64,000 bases of DNA, from assembly GCF_021458635.1 (NCBI RefSeq), contig NZ_JAIRDQ010000001.1, positions 1-64,000 of the forward strand, given 5' to 3'. The translations under genes and the position numbers were made by a program. Origin of the DNA: Bradyrhizobium monzae (GTDB taxonomy: Bacteria > Pseudomonadota > Alphaproteobacteria > Rhizobiales > Xanthobacteraceae). Of this stretch, positions 9,244 through 18,526 are shown in pieces (the first letter of the stretch is position 1; each line of letters opens with the position of its first letter). The notes under the pieces were generated by a model. That model was not told the DNA's origin. It made no database searches and saw nothing but the letters and a program-made list of their open reading frames with translations.

Positions 9244-10156
9244 TGCCGCCGCCAACACCTTCACGTTCGATCATCACTGAAGCAGCCACCTTCTCTGCCG
9301 CGCGCTTGCTGCCGCCGGTACCTTCGGCCGGTGCCAGTCCCGGGAGGTCGACCGCGACACGAAACTCCGGATCGTGATGCGGGCCGGTGCGCTCGACCTC
9401 GCGATAAACAGGCGTCGGCAGTCCCTTCCCCTGCGCCCATTCCTGCAGCACGGTCTTGGGATCGCGCAGCGGCCGCCGCGGCTTGTGCATGCGCTCGGTC
9501 CAGTTGCGCTTGACGAACTCGTCCGCCGCCGCATGGCCGCCGTCGAGGAAGATCGCGCCGATCACGGCTTCGCAGATATCACCGAGGATGGATTTGCGCA
9601 GGCGCGCATCGGCGCTGGAGCCGACCGAGCCGAGCTTGATGTCGTCGAGCAGACCGAGCGACTTGGCGACGTCGGCGCAGCTTTCCTTGCGCACGAGCTC
9701 CGCAAGCCGCTTGGACAGCTCGCCCTCATCGGCGTTCGGAAAGGCATGATAGAGCATGTCGGACACGACAAGCCCAAGCACGTGGTCGCCGAGGAACTCC
9801 AGCCGCTGATAGCTGTCGCCGCGCTTGCGTCCGGACTTCAGCGCCGAGACATGCGTGATCGCCTGCATCAGCAGATTCGGATCGGCAAAGTTGTGGCCGA
9901 TGCGCGCTTCGAGCGCCGCGCTCGCGTCAGCCGCCGCCTTTGCCTTGTCCTTGGCCTTGCTGCTCCGCGTCCGCTTCTTCGCCAGCGGCTTGGCTTCAGC
10001 CGCCTTCACGTCGGGAGACTTGGTATCAGGAGTCTTGCTGTCAGGAGTCTTGCTATCAGGAGTCTTGGTCGCAAGCGTCTTGGTTGCAGCTTCGCTCTCG
10101 GGAGCGGCTTGCGCCTCGATCGGTTGGGTCGCGATGTCCTTGGCTTCGTCTTTCAT
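9233..10156 (-). CDS. rnc: Ribonuclease III with N-terminal extension
   Basis: A double-strand-specific RNase of 307 residues that processes rRNA precursors. The catalytic domain runs from about residue 81 with the signature QRLEFLGDHVLGL (117-129). The dsRNA-binding domain at the C-terminus starts near DPKTVLQEWAQGKG. An 80-residue extension precedes the catalytic core, made of a Glu/Ala-rich start, a tandem KTPDS-type repeat (residues 31-50) and a basic stretch KPLAKKRTRSSKAKDKAK (57-74). The start codon overlaps the lepB stop as ATGA, fixing this start and implying coupling. Confidence 0.95.
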   Translation of the reverse strand: MKDEAKDIATQPIEAQAAPESEAATKTLATKTPDSKTPDSKTPDTKSPDVKAAEAKPLAKKRTRSSKAKDKAKAAADASAALEARIGHNFADPNLLMQAITHVSALKSGRKRGDSYQRLEFLGDHVLGLVVSDMLYHAFPNADEGELSKRLAELVRKESCADVAKSLGLLDDIKLGSVGSSADARLRKSILGDICEAVIGAIFLDGGHAAADEFVKRNWTERMHKPRRPLRDPKTVLQEWAQGKGLPTPVYREVERTGPHHDPEFRVAVDLPGLAPAEGTGGSKRAAEKVAASVMIEREGVGGGNDG

Positions 10157-10917
10157 CGGACGATTTTGAAGAAGCGATTCCAGCGCACCGCCCACGGCCA
10201 GCGCCAGAACATCCAGGCATGCTCGCCTTCGGCGATCGAGAAGAAGATCATCTGGGCGCGGCCGATCAGGTTCTCCCGTGGCACGTAGCCAACCTGGCCG
10301 AGGAAGCGGCTGTCGGTGGAGTTGTCGCGATTGTCGCCCATCATGAAGAAATGGTCGGGCGGCACGGTGTAGACGTTGGTGTTGTCCATGTAGCCGTTGT
10401 CGGCGCAATCAAGCGTCTCGTAGGAGACGCCGTTCGGCAGCGTTTCCTTCCAGCGCTTCACCCGCGAGATGCCGCCGCCTTCGGAGCCGCAGGGATCCTC
10501 GCCGACAAATTCGCTCAGGCGCTGGCGCTCGACCGGAGTGTCGTTGATGTAGAGCAGCCCATCCTTCATCTGGACGTGGTCGCCGGGCAAGCCGATCACG
10601 CGCTTGATGTAATCGGTGGTGTCGTCCTTCGGCAGCCGGAACACGACGATGTCGCCGCGGTTCGGGTCCGAACCCCAGATCCGTCCCGAGAACAGCGGCG
10701 GCGAGAACGGGATCGAGTAGTGGCTGTAGCCGTAGGAATATTTCGAGACGAACAGATAATCGCCGACCAGCAGCGTCGCCTTCATCGAGCCGGACGGGAT
10801 GTTGAACGGCTGGAACAGGAAGGTGCGGATCACCAGCGCGATCAGGAGAGCATGGATCACGACCCGGATTGTTTCGCCGACGCCGCTTTCAGTTTTCGTT
10901 CCCGAAGTCACGCTCAT
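10153..10917 (-). CDS. lepB: Signal peptidase I
   Basis: A 254-residue inner-membrane protease that cleaves Sec signal peptides. One membrane anchor spans about residues 18-36. The catalytic serine is S44 in IPSGSMKATL and the general-base lysine is K105 in DYIKRVIGLPGDHV. The conserved GDNRDNSTDSR box follows near residue 194. It is first in the lepB-rnc-era block; about 260 bp of non-coding DNA separate it from acpS. Confidence 0.95.
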   Translation of the reverse strand: MSVTSGTKTESGVGETIRVVIHALLIALVIRTFLFQPFNIPSGSMKATLLVGDYLFVSKYSYGYSHYSIPFSPPLFSGRIWGSDPNRGDIVVFRLPKDDTTDYIKRVIGLPGDHVQMKDGLLYINDTPVERQRLSEFVGEDPCGSEGGGISRVKRWKETLPNGVSYETLDCADNGYMDNTNVYTVPPDHFFMMGDNRDNSTDSRFLGQVGYVPRENLIGRAQMIFFSIAEGEHAWMFWRWPWAVRWNRFFKIVR

Positions 10918-11178
10918 TGCTCTCTCAATTCCGGCCGGCGATCACAGAACGCCCTCCTCTCGCGAACGGCCCACCGGTTCGCGGCCCAAGGAGATTGTCC
11001 TGATTCTGACAGTGAGGGCCAATTCCGGCGTAAAGCCGAATTTGCCCAGCCTGATTTGCATCCGCGGACTTTTAGACGGTTGCCGCAGGCCACGCAATCA
11101 AGGATCGCATCAAAAACCCGTAAGGCGTTGAATTTTAATATGAATTATAAAATTTCCACCCCGCCCCTCAGGAATCGG
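10918..11178. other. Intergenic spacer upstream of lepB
   Basis: 261 bp without a gene, between the acpS stop and the lepB start, both minus strand. The acpS-proximal part (about 11125-11158) is strikingly AT-rich (TTGAATTTTAATATGAATTA) in an otherwise GC-rich region. This is the likely place for lepB promoter elements. No clear intrinsic terminator for acpS is visible. Confidence 0.4.
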
Positions 11179-11598
11179 TCAGGGCTTGGCCAGCGGCACG
11201 GCGGAAATGATCACGAAGGCCTGCGCCAACGGCCAGTCGTCGGTGATCGAGAGGTCGATCTGAGCTTCGAATCCCTCCGGCGTGAGGGCCTGGAGCCGGG
11301 CCAGCGCCCCCCCGGTCAGCCGCATGGACGGCTTGCCCCCGGGCAGGTTGACCACCCCCATGTCGCGCCACCACACGCCCTGCCTGATGCCGGTGCCGAG
11401 CGCCTTGGAGCAGGCTTCCTTGGCGGCAAAGCGCTTGGCGTAGGTCGCCACCACCATCTTCTCGTTCTTGGCCCGCCGCTCCGCCTTGGCCCGCTCGGCC
11501 GCGGTGAAGATGCGGTCGAGGAAGCGCTCGCCATGGCGCTCCATCACCTTAGCCACGCGCGTGATGTCGATGAGGTCGGACCCGATGCCGATGATCAT
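11179..11598 (-). CDS. acpS: Holo-[acyl-carrier-protein] synthase
   Basis: A 139-residue phosphopantetheinyl transferase that moves 4'-phosphopantetheine from CoA to apo-ACP. Metal-binding Asp8 is in [14 protein letters not shown] and Glu61 in [15 protein letters not shown], both canonical. The start overlaps the pdxJ stop by 4 nt (ATGA), so the pair is translationally coupled. Confidence 0.95.
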   Translation of the reverse strand: MIIGIGSDLIDITRVAKVMERHGERFLDRIFTAAERAKAERRAKNEKMVVATYAKRFAAKEACSKALGTGIRQGVWWRDMGVVNLPGGKPSMRLTGGALARLQALTPEGFEAQIDLSITDDWPLAQAFVIISAVPLAKP

Positions 11599-12347
11599 GC
11601 CCGGCTCCGTCCGACATCCATCGCCGCGCGCATCTTGCGCACCGTCTCGGCAAGACCGACGAAGAGCGCCTCGCCGATCATGTAGTAGCCGATGTTGAGC
11701 TCCATGATCTCAGGCAGCGCGGCGATCTTCTCGGCCGTGGCGTAGTCCAATCCGTGGCCGGCATGGACCTCGAGCCCGGCGTCCTTCGCGAGCTTCACGC
11801 CCGCCACGATCCGCCGCCACTCGGCCTCGGCCTTGTCAGCGTGACCGTCGACCACAGCGTCGCACCAGGCGCCGGTGTGAATCTCGATCACGGGCGCGCG
11901 CAGTTGCGCCGCCATTGCGATCTGCGCAGGGTCCGCGGCAATGAACAGCGAGACGCGGATGCCGGCATCGTTCAACCGCGCGATATAGGGCGCCAGCGCA
12001 TTGTGCTGGCCGACCGCATCCAACCCGCCCTCGGTCGTCACCTCCTGGCGCCGCTCCGGCACCAGGCACACCGCATGCGGCTTGGTGGCGAGCGAGATGC
12101 GCATCATGTCGTCGGTCGCCGCCATTTCGAAATTCAGCGGCCTGGAGATCTCCGCCTTCAGCCGCGCCATGTCCTCGTCGCGGATGTGCCGGCGGTCTTC
12201 ACGCAGATGCGCGGTGATGCCGTCGGCGCCGGCCTCGATCGCGAGCAGAGCGGCGCGGACCGGATCGGGATGGCGGCCGCCGCGCGCGTTACGGACGGTC
12301 GCGACATGGTCGATATTGACGCCGAGGCGGAGCGGAGGTGCGGGCAT
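11595..12347 (-). CDS. pdxJ: Pyridoxine 5'-phosphate synthase
   Basis: A 250-residue TIM-barrel enzyme making pyridoxine 5'-phosphate from 1-deoxyxylulose 5-phosphate and 3-amino-2-oxopropyl phosphate. Signatures include [19 protein letters not shown] at the N-terminus, [15 protein letters not shown], and [20 protein letters not shown] near the C-terminus. I chose ATG 12347; a GTG at 12359 would add four residues. The stop overlaps the acpS start. Confidence 0.94.
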   Translation of the reverse strand: MPAPPLRLGVNIDHVATVRNARGGRHPDPVRAALLAIEAGADGITAHLREDRRHIRDEDMARLKAEISRPLNFEMAATDDMMRISLATKPHAVCLVPERRQEVTTEGGLDAVGQHNALAPYIARLNDAGIRVSLFIAADPAQIAMAAQLRAPVIEIHTGAWCDAVVDGHADKAEAEWRRIVAGVKLAKDAGLEVHAGHGLDYATAEKIAALPEIMELNIGYYMIGEALFVGLAETVRKMRAAMDVGRSRA

Positions 12348-12392
12348 TTCAGGGCTCACGGGATCGGAGGAACAGGCGACTGCGACAGACGC

Positions 12393-14678
12393 CTATCCAT
12401 TAACACGTTCGACACGGGCGACGACCGCCTTGGCGCGCAGCTGGGCCAGGATCGCGCTCAAATGCTTGAGATCGTAGACTTCGAGATCGATCGTCGTCTC
12501 CGTGAAGTCGGGCGAGCGGCGCTGCATGCTGATATTGTCGATGTTGCCGTCGTGCTCGGCGATCACGGTCGCGATCTGCGCCAGGGCGCCGGGCTCGTTG
12601 ACGTTCTCGACCTTGATGCGCGCCGGGAAGCGCTGCGGGGCGGAATCCTCGATGTCCCAGCGCACGTCGAGCCAGCGCTCCGGCTCCTCCTCGAAATCCT
12701 TCAGCGCCGGCGACTGGATCGGATAGATCGTGATCCCCTCGCCTGGCGTAACGATGCCGACGATGCGATCGCCAGGCACGGCGCCGCCGTTCGGCGCGAA
12801 TTTCACCGGCAGGTCGGAATTGTTTCCGCCAATAGGGATCGCAACCGGGCTGCGCGACGGCTCCGCCGCCTTCTCCTTGAGCTTGGCGGCGAGCCCCTTC
12901 TTGACGCCGTAGCGCGCGACGCGCTCCTCCTTGTAGTCGGGATACATCGCGCGCGCGACGTGGGAGGCCTTGATCTCGCCCCGGCCGACCGCCGCCATGA
13001 CATCCTCGATCGAGGTGCGCGCCAGCCGCGGCAGCGCGCCCTTGAGCTTGTCGTCGGCGTATTCGATCTTGGCGCGCTCGAACAGGCGCTCGACGATGCG
13101 CCGGCCGAGACCGGCATATTGATCGCGCACCGCGGTGCGCGTTGCGCGCCGGATCGCGGCGCGCGCCTTGCCGGTGACGGCAAGCGTCTCCCAGGCCGAG
13201 GGCGGTGCCGACTGGGCTTCCGAGGTCAGCACTTCGACTTCGTCGCCATTCTGAAGCTCGGACGACAGCGGCGCGAACTGGCCGTTGATCTTGCAGCCCA
13301 CCGCACTGTTGCCGACGTCGGTGTGCACGGCATAGGCGAAGTCGATCACATTGGCATGGCGCGGCAGCGCGATCAGCTTGCCTTTCGGCGTGAAGCAGAA
13401 CACCTGGTCGTGGAACAGCTCGAGCTTGGTGTGCTCGAGGAATTCTTCGGGGTTGGCGCTCTCCGAGAGGATGCCGATGGTGTGGCGCAGCCAGGCGAAC
13501 GCGGTCGACTCGCGCTTGAGGAATTCGGTCGGCGAGCCCACGCCTTCCTTGTAGAAGACATGCGCGGCGATGCCGCGTTCGGCGATCTGGTCCATCGCCT
13601 CGGTGCGAATCTGCAGCTCGACGCGCTGGTTGCCGGGGCCGATCACCGTGGTGTGAATCGAGCGATAATCGTTCTGCTTCGGCGTCGAGATGTAGTCCTT
13701 GAAGCGCCCCGGCACGACCGGCCAGGTGGTATGGACGATGCCGAGCGCCCGATAGCAGGCCTCGATGTCGTTGACGACGACGCGGAAGCCGAAAATGTCG
13801 GACAGCTGCTCGAAGCCCACCGACTTGCGCTCCATCTTGGTCCAGATCGAGAACGGCTTCTTGCTGCGGCCATAGACCCGCGCGCCAAGGCCCTTGTGAC
13901 GCAGATTGTTGGAAAGCTGCGCCTCGATCTCGCCGATCAAATTGCGATTGCGTTCGGCGAGCGCGTCGAGCCGCTGCATCACAACCGAATAGGCGTCGGG
14001 ATCGAGGGTGCGGAAGGACAGGTCCTCCAGCTCCTCGCGCATCTGCTGCATGCCCATGCGCCCGGCCAGCGGCGCGTAGATGTCGAGCGTCTCCTCGGCA
14101 ATGCGCCGGCGCGATTCCGTCGGCACGAAATCGAGCGTGCGCATGTTGTGCAGGCGGTCAGCGAGCTTGACCAGGAGCACGCGGACATCGTCGGCAATGG
14201 CCAGCAACAATTTGCGCAGGTTCTCGGCCTGCTTGGCCTCGCGCGACACCAGTTCTAGTCGCTTCAGCTTGGTCAGGCCCTCGACCAGCGCGCCGATCTC
14301 GGGGCCGAACAACTGGTCGATCTCGGCCCGCGTCGCCTCGGTGTCCTCGATCGTGTCGTGCAGCAGCGCAGCGACGATGGTCGCGTCGTCGAGCTTCAGG
14401 TCGGTGAGAATCGCCGCGACTTCGAGCGGGTGCGAGAAATACGGATCGCCGGAAGCGCGGGTCTGCGAGCCGTGCGCCTTCATGGCGTAGACATAGGCGC
14501 GGTTCAGCAGGTCTTCGTTGGTGTTCGGATTGTAGGACCGGACGCGTTCGACGAGGTCATATTGGCGCATCATGCGCGCGCGCGGCTTCGCTGGCCGTGC
14601 CACCGGCGCAGTCGGGGCCACGGCAACCGATTCGGTTGCGCCCTGCATCTGCGTCGATCTGCGGCGTCGATACACCAT
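12393..14678 (-). CDS. rsh: Bifunctional (p)ppGpp synthetase/hydrolase (RelA/SpoT homologue)
   Basis: A 761-residue stringent-response enzyme that makes and degrades (p)ppGpp. The hydrolase domain has the HD motif in LLHDTIED (residues 106-112) and the RLHNMRTL block, both intact. The synthetase domain follows with GRSKKPFSIWTKM, DIFGFRVVV and DYISTPKQNDYRSIHTTV. A TGS domain (FCFTPKGKLIALPR...) and a C-terminal ACT domain (about 685-760) complete the standard layout. The first 35 residues are an Ala/Pro-rich extension; translation could begin at MMRQYDLVERV (residues 36-37), the usual SpoT start. Confidence 0.95.
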   Translation of the reverse strand: MVYRRRRSTQMQGATESVAVAPTAPVARPAKPRARMMRQYDLVERVRSYNPNTNEDLLNRAYVYAMKAHGSQTRASGDPYFSHPLEVAAILTDLKLDDATIVAALLHDTIEDTEATRAEIDQLFGPEIGALVEGLTKLKRLELVSREAKQAENLRKLLLAIADDVRVLLVKLADRLHNMRTLDFVPTESRRRIAEETLDIYAPLAGRMGMQQMREELEDLSFRTLDPDAYSVVMQRLDALAERNRNLIGEIEAQLSNNLRHKGLGARVYGRSKKPFSIWTKMERKSVGFEQLSDIFGFRVVVNDIEACYRALGIVHTTWPVVPGRFKDYISTPKQNDYRSIHTTVIGPGNQRVELQIRTEAMDQIAERGIAAHVFYKEGVGSPTEFLKRESTAFAWLRHTIGILSESANPEEFLEHTKLELFHDQVFCFTPKGKLIALPRHANVIDFAYAVHTDVGNSAVGCKINGQFAPLSSELQNGDEVEVLTSEAQSAPPSAWETLAVTGKARAAIRRATRTAVRDQYAGLGRRIVERLFERAKIEYADDKLKGALPRLARTSIEDVMAAVGRGEIKASHVARAMYPDYKEERVARYGVKKGLAAKLKEKAAEPSRSPVAIPIGGNNSDLPVKFAPNGGAVPGDRIVGIVTPGEGITIYPIQSPALKDFEEEPERWLDVRWDIEDSAPQRFPARIKVENVNEPGALAQIATVIAEHDGNIDNISMQRRSPDFTETTIDLEVYDLKHLSAILAQLRAKAVVARVERVNG

Positions 14679-14820
14679 GCCGTCCTGCCTTCAAACAGAC
14701 CACGAAACGGCCCGTTGTATACATCCTAAGCTCCGATCGCGGACACTGCCGATCAATTCAATGACAGGCACGCGGCGCAAACCGGCAACGCTATGGTAAC
14801 CACGGAAACGCCAACAAAAG

Positions 14821-14850
14821 CAAAGGCCCGAACGCGGGTTCGGGCCTTTG
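14821..14850 (-). terminator. Rho-independent terminator of rpoZ
   Basis: A perfect 13-bp stem (14821-14833 with 14838-14850) around a 4-nt loop. Read on the minus strand it is followed by CTTTTGTTG. It lies 39 bp beyond the rpoZ stop, before the rsh start. Confidence 0.8.
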
Positions 14851-14888
14851 ATAAGATCACAAGAAGTCGACGATCGCGATTAAGACGA

Positions 14889-15281
14889 TTACTCGTCCTC
14901 CTCGGGCTGCTCTTCCGGCGGCGCGAGGCCTTCGAGGCCCTTCAGGAGCTCCTCTTCGGTCATGCGCTCGACAGCCACCTCGGTATCGTCGGCATCGACG
15001 CTGGCGCCGGCGGAACCGATCAGCGGCACAGTGTCCGGCTCGGGCTCGTCCACCTCGACGAACTTCTGGAGGGAGTGCACCAGCTCCTCGCGGAGGTCCT
15101 CCGGCGAGATGGTCTCGTCGGCAATTTCACGCAAAGATACAACAGGGTTCTTGTCGTTATCGCGGTCAACCGTTAGTTGTGAACCGGACGAAATCATGCG
15201 GGCACGGTGGGCGGCCAGCAGGACCAGGTCAAACCGGTTGTCGACCTTGTCGATACAATCTTCTACGGTGACGCGAGCCAT
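14889..15281 (-). CDS. rpoZ: RNA polymerase omega subunit
   Basis: A 130-residue subunit that stabilises the beta' subunit of RNA polymerase. The N-terminal fold is conserved: [20 protein letters not shown], then [25 protein letters not shown]. The C-terminus is a long acidic tail ([26 protein letters not shown]), usual in alphaproteobacteria. It precedes rsh, an order shared with many proteobacteria (rpoZ-spoT), but a strong terminator separates the two. Confidence 0.95.
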   Translation of the reverse strand: MARVTVEDCIDKVDNRFDLVLLAAHRARMISSGSQLTVDRDNDKNPVVSLREIADETISPEDLREELVHSLQKFVEVDEPEPDTVPLIGSAGASVDADDTEVAVERMTEEELLKGLEGLAPPEEQPEEDE

Positions 15282-15332
15282 AGACTGTCGCTCCGTTGTG
15301 GGTGGGACGAAATATGTGGATGATTGGGGCTA

Positions 15333-15360
15333 GTTATAGGGGCCGGGGCGGTTTCGCAAG
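15333..15360 (-). promoter_or_regulatory. Putative promoter of rpoZ
   Basis: Read on the minus strand, CTTGCG (15355-15360) and TATAAC (15333-15338) are separated by 16 nt, close to a sigma-70-type promoter. The -10 lies about 50 bp upstream of the rpoZ start. The rest of the 331-bp divergent spacer (15282-15612) shows no gene. Confidence 0.5.
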
Positions 15361-15612
15361 GCAAATTTGTGATTTGGCCTCGCCAAACGCCTCTGCTACC
15401 TCCACATTGGGGCTGGGATGGGTGGTTTCCCGGGCTGCCATTGAGGGCGGCGCCGGGAGTATGAGAGTCCGCCATAACTATACCTTGATTGCCCCGACTT
15501 CTCCGGATTTGCGGTTTCGACGGGTTTCGGCAGGGCTTTGAACTGCGCGGCTTGCTGCCGCTGCGCCAACAATAAAACGATCAATCACGAACACACTACG
15601 CGAGCAAACTGA

Positions 15613-16257
15613 ATGTCACCTTCCCCTACCAACAAGATCGCGCTCTTCATCGACGGGGCCAATCTTTACGCAACGGCGAAAACCTTAGGCTTCGACATCG
15701 ATTACAAGCGCCTTCTGAAGGAATTTCAGAGCCGCGGGACGCTGTTGCGGGCGTTCTACTACACAGCGATCATCGAGGATCAGGAATATTCCTCGATCCG
15801 TCCCCTGATCGACTGGCTCGACTACAATGGCTACACGGTCGTCACCAAGGCGACCAAGGAATTCATCGACGCCTCCGGCCGCCGCAAGGTCAAGGGCAAC
15901 ATGGACATCGAGCTCGCGGTCGATGCCATGGAGCTTGCCGAGCACATCGACCAGATGGTGCTGTTCTCGGGCGACGGCGACTTCCGCTCGCTGGTCGAGG
16001 CCGTGCAGCGCCGCGGCGTGCGGGTCACGGTGATCTCCACCATCGCCAGCCAGCCGCCGATGATCGCCGACGAGCTGCGCCGCCAGGCCGACGTCTTTAC
16101 TGATCTCGTCGAGTTGCAGTCCAAGCTTGGCCGCGACCCGTCCGAGCGCCCTGCCCCGCGCGATCGCGGCGAGCGCGAGGCGCGCCACCACGCTCCGCAG
16201 TTCCTCCAGCGCGCGACCACGATGGCGCCGAGGGGCGATGACGACTTCGAGGAGTGA
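15613..16257 (+). CDS. NYN/LabA-like PIN-fold nuclease domain protein
   Basis: A 214-residue protein of the LabA/DUF88 NYN-domain family, a PIN-like fold predicted to act as a metal-dependent RNase. Acidic positions are visible in ALFIDGANLY, KGNMDIELAVDAM and VLFSGDGDFRSLV, matching the NYN pattern. The C-terminus (from about residue 175) is a charged Arg/Glu-rich tail. The last 20 nt overlap the next gene, suggesting coupling with the glycosylase. Biochemical role in rhizobia unknown. Confidence 0.88.
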   Translation: MSPSPTNKIALFIDGANLYATAKTLGFDIDYKRLLKEFQSRGTLLRAFYYTAIIEDQEYSSIRPLIDWLDYNGYTVVTKATKEFIDASGRRKVKGNMDIELAVDAMELAEHIDQMVLFSGDGDFRSLVEAVQRRGVRVTVISTIASQPPMIADELRRQADVFTDLVELQSKLGRDPSERPAPRDRGEREARHHAPQFLQRATTMAPRGDDDFEE

Positions 16258-16912
16258 GGCTGCCCGGTCCAGCCGCCAGGCCCCCACCCTCGTTCCCGAC
16301 CGTGACTGTCCGCTCTGTCCGCGCCTGGTCGCCTTTCGCGAGGCGAACCGCGCGCGCGAGCCGTCCTGGCACAATGCGCCGGTGCCACCGTTCGGCGATA
16401 TCGAGGCGTGCCTATTGATCGTCGGCCTCGCGCCGGGCATGCAGGGCGCCAACCGCACCGGCCGCCCCTTCACCGGCGACTATGCCGGCGACCTGCTCTA
16501 CGCCACGCTGCTCGAATACGGATTTGCCAAGGGCAGCTATCAGGCCCGGCCCGACGACGGCCTAAAGCTTGTCGACTGCCGGATCGCCAATGCCGTGCAT
16601 TGCGTTCCGCCGCAGAACAAGCCGCTGCCGGTCGAGATCAACACCTGCCGCCAGTTCCTCATCGCGAATCTCGAGACGATGCCGAAGCTGCGTGCGATCA
16701 TCGCGCTCGGGCGGATCGCGCACGACAGCGTGCTTAAGCCGCTGAACTTGAAGGCCTCGCAAGCACCCTTCGGCCACGGCGCCGTGCACCAGGCAGGCCG
16801 GTTCAAGCTCTACGACAGCTATCATTGCTCCCGCTACAACACGAACACGGGCGTGCTGACGACGGACATGTTCCGCAGTGTGTTTGCGAAAATAAAGGCC
16901 GACCTCGACTAG
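16238..16912 (+). CDS. Uracil-DNA glycosylase, family 5 (UDGb type)
   Basis: A 224-residue Fe-S base-excision repair enzyme. The active-site motif reads GLAPGMQGANRTGRPFTGD, typical of UDGb; cysteines that may hold a [4Fe-4S] cluster are in DCPLCPRL, NAVHCVPPQNKP and NTCRQF. The C-terminal motif is YHCSRYNTNTG. I chose ATG 16238 (GAGGGG just upstream), which overlaps the NYN gene by 20 bp; an open frame extends further upstream but without family sequence. The 3' end overlaps the convergent peroxiredoxin gene by 4 bp. Confidence 0.88.
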   Translation: MTTSRSEAARSSRQAPTLVPDRDCPLCPRLVAFREANRAREPSWHNAPVPPFGDIEACLLIVGLAPGMQGANRTGRPFTGDYAGDLLYATLLEYGFAKGSYQARPDDGLKLVDCRIANAVHCVPPQNKPLPVEINTCRQFLIANLETMPKLRAIIALGRIAHDSVLKPLNLKASQAPFGHGAVHQAGRFKLYDSYHCSRYNTNTGVLTTDMFRSVFAKIKADLD

Positions 16913-17502
16913 GCCTTTGCCGGAGTCTTTGCAGGATTGGCCTTCAGCCAGTCCAGCACGTCGCCCGCGTTCCGGTCGGGCGGAAACACCGGATAGAACA
17001 CATGCGAGATCCCAGCGTCGTCGACGATCAGCGCGAGGCGCTTGATCAACGTCAGGCCCGCAACCTCCATGGTCGGCAGATTTAGCGCGCGCGTGAGCGC
17101 CAGCTTTTCGTCCGACAGCACCGGGAATGGCAGATGCAGCCGCGACGCCATCTCGGTCTGGTAGGCGTTGCTCTGGGTCGAAAGCCCGAACACGTGTGAG
17201 GCGCCGGCGGCCTTCAGCTCGGCGAACAAGTCGCGAAACGCGCAGGTCTGCGGCGTGCAGCCCCGCGCCCCCGGGATCATGTCCCAATCGTCGACCAGCG
17301 AGATCTTGCCGGGCTCGCCGGTGCGCGGATAGGCGAACACCACGGTGCGGCCGGGGAGCGCCGACAGATCGACCGAATTGTCATCGGTCGCACGCAGGCT
17401 GATCGTGGGCATCGTTAGGCCGGTCAGATGCGCGGCGCCGCCGTCGTCGGCGGGTGCTGGAATCTGGCTCCAATCGACCTCGAGCAGGTTCTTCTGGTTC
17501 AT
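16909..17502 (-). CDS. Peroxiredoxin (AhpC/TSA, PrxQ-like)
   Basis: A 197-residue thiol peroxidase. The active site is PGARGCTPQTCAFRD: the peroxidatic Cys is followed by TP and a second Cys four residues on, as in PrxQ/Bcp-like proteins. The following segments (GLSTQSNAYQTEMASRLHLPFPVLSD) fit the thioredoxin fold. The start is 4 bp downstream of the smpB stop, so the two are an operon. No signal peptide, so cytoplasmic. Confidence 0.85.
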   Translation of the reverse strand: MNQKNLLEVDWSQIPAPADDGGAAHLTGLTMPTISLRATDDNSVDLSALPGRTVVFAYPRTGEPGKISLVDDWDMIPGARGCTPQTCAFRDLFAELKAAGASHVFGLSTQSNAYQTEMASRLHLPFPVLSDEKLALTRALNLPTMEVAGLTLIKRLALIVDDAGISHVFYPVFPPDRNAGDVLDWLKANPAKTPAKA

Positions 17503-17506
17503 CTCG

Positions 17507-17980
17507 CTATCCCCTCGCCCGCATCAGCCGGCCCTTCTCCCGGCTCCAGTCGCGCTTCTTCTCGGTCTCGCGCTTGTCGTGCAGCTTCTTGCCCTTCGCA
17601 ACCGCTAGCTGCAGCTTGGCCCGCCCGCGTTCGTTGAAGTAGAGCTTGAGCGGAATCAGCGTCATCCCCTCGCGGTCGACCGCGCCCATCAGCTTGTTGA
17701 TCTGACGGCGATGCAGCAGCAGCTTTCGCGGCCGCTTCGGCTCGTGGTTGAAGCGGTTGCCCTGGAGATATTCGGGAATGGTGGCGTTGATCAGCCAGAT
17801 CTCGCCGTCTTTGGAGTCGGCGTAGGACTCCGCAATCGTGCTCTTGCCGTTGCGGATCGACTTCACCTCGGTTCCGGTCAGCGCAATGCCCGCCTCGACC
17901 GTATCCTCGATCGCATAGTTGAAGCGGGCCTTGCGATTTTCCGCCATGACCTTGATAGGACGTTCGTTCTTATCGGCCAT
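17507..17980 (-). CDS. smpB: SsrA (tmRNA)-binding protein
   Basis: A 157-residue tmRNA partner in trans-translation. It opens with the family pattern [23 protein letters not shown] and EVKSIRNGK, and ends with the basic tail [20 protein letters not shown] that interacts with the ribosomal decoding centre. The length is normal. It is followed within 4 bp by the peroxiredoxin gene. No ssrA gene is visible in this window. Confidence 0.96.
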   Translation of the reverse strand: MADKNERPIKVMAENRKARFNYAIEDTVEAGIALTGTEVKSIRNGKSTIAESYADSKDGEIWLINATIPEYLQGNRFNHEPKRPRKLLLHRRQINKLMGAVDREGMTLIPLKLYFNERGRAKLQLAVAKGKKLHDKRETEKKRDWSREKGRLMRARG

Positions 17981-18053
17981 GACCTAGGAAACCTGAACAA
18001 CAAACCTGATCGAGATGCGCACGTAAGCTAACAGTTTGGATGAAGCGCGCGCG

Positions 18054-18467
18054 TCACTTCTTGAGGAGATCGCGGATCTCGGTCAGCAGCGCAACCTCGG
18101 CCGATGGCTTCGGCGGCTCCGCGGGGCTGGCCTCATCCTTGCGCTTGAACTGGTTCATGGTGCGGATCACCATGAACAGCACGAAAGCGATGATGACAAA
18201 GTTCACGACCAAGGTGAGGAAGCTGCCGTAAGCCAGTACCGCACCCTGCTTCTTGGCTTCGACGAGATTGGTCTGCGTGACGTTTTTGGAGAGTCCGACG
18301 AAATAGTTGGAGAAATCCAGACCGCCGGTGACTGCGCCGATGATCGGCATGATGATGTCGTTGACCATGGACGTCACGATGGCACCGAAGGCGGCGCCGA
18401 TGATGACCGCAACGGCGAGATCGACGACGTTGCCCTTCATCGCGAATTCGCGGAATTCCTTCAGCAT
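18054..18467 (-). CDS. mscL: Large-conductance mechanosensitive channel
   Basis: A 137-residue inner-membrane channel opened by membrane tension. It starts with [28 protein letters not shown], the family hallmark, with TM1 about residues 15-40 and TM2 about 78-102. The C-terminal helix ends [14 protein letters not shown]. It lies between dapA and smpB on the same strand (59- and 73-bp gaps). Confidence 0.96.
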   Translation of the reverse strand: MLKEFREFAMKGNVVDLAVAVIIGAAFGAIVTSMVNDIIMPIIGAVTGGLDFSNYFVGLSKNVTQTNLVEAKKQGAVLAYGSFLTLVVNFVIIAFVLFMVIRTMNQFKRKDEASPAEPPKPSAEVALLTEIRDLLKK

Positions 18468-18526
18468 GTCCGTCCCCTCTCTTCGGTGTCACGCACCGGA
18501 TTGTCCGGCCGCGAAATCCCCAAATC

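Noticed and set aside
10004..10070. Possible CRISPR-like array of 15-bp repeats
   Set aside because: These are in-frame coding repeats within rnc with no spacers; no cas genes in the window.
11754..14258. 834-codon plus-strand open frame opposite pdxJ and rsh
   Set aside because: Spans two well-supported minus-strand genes; no domain features.
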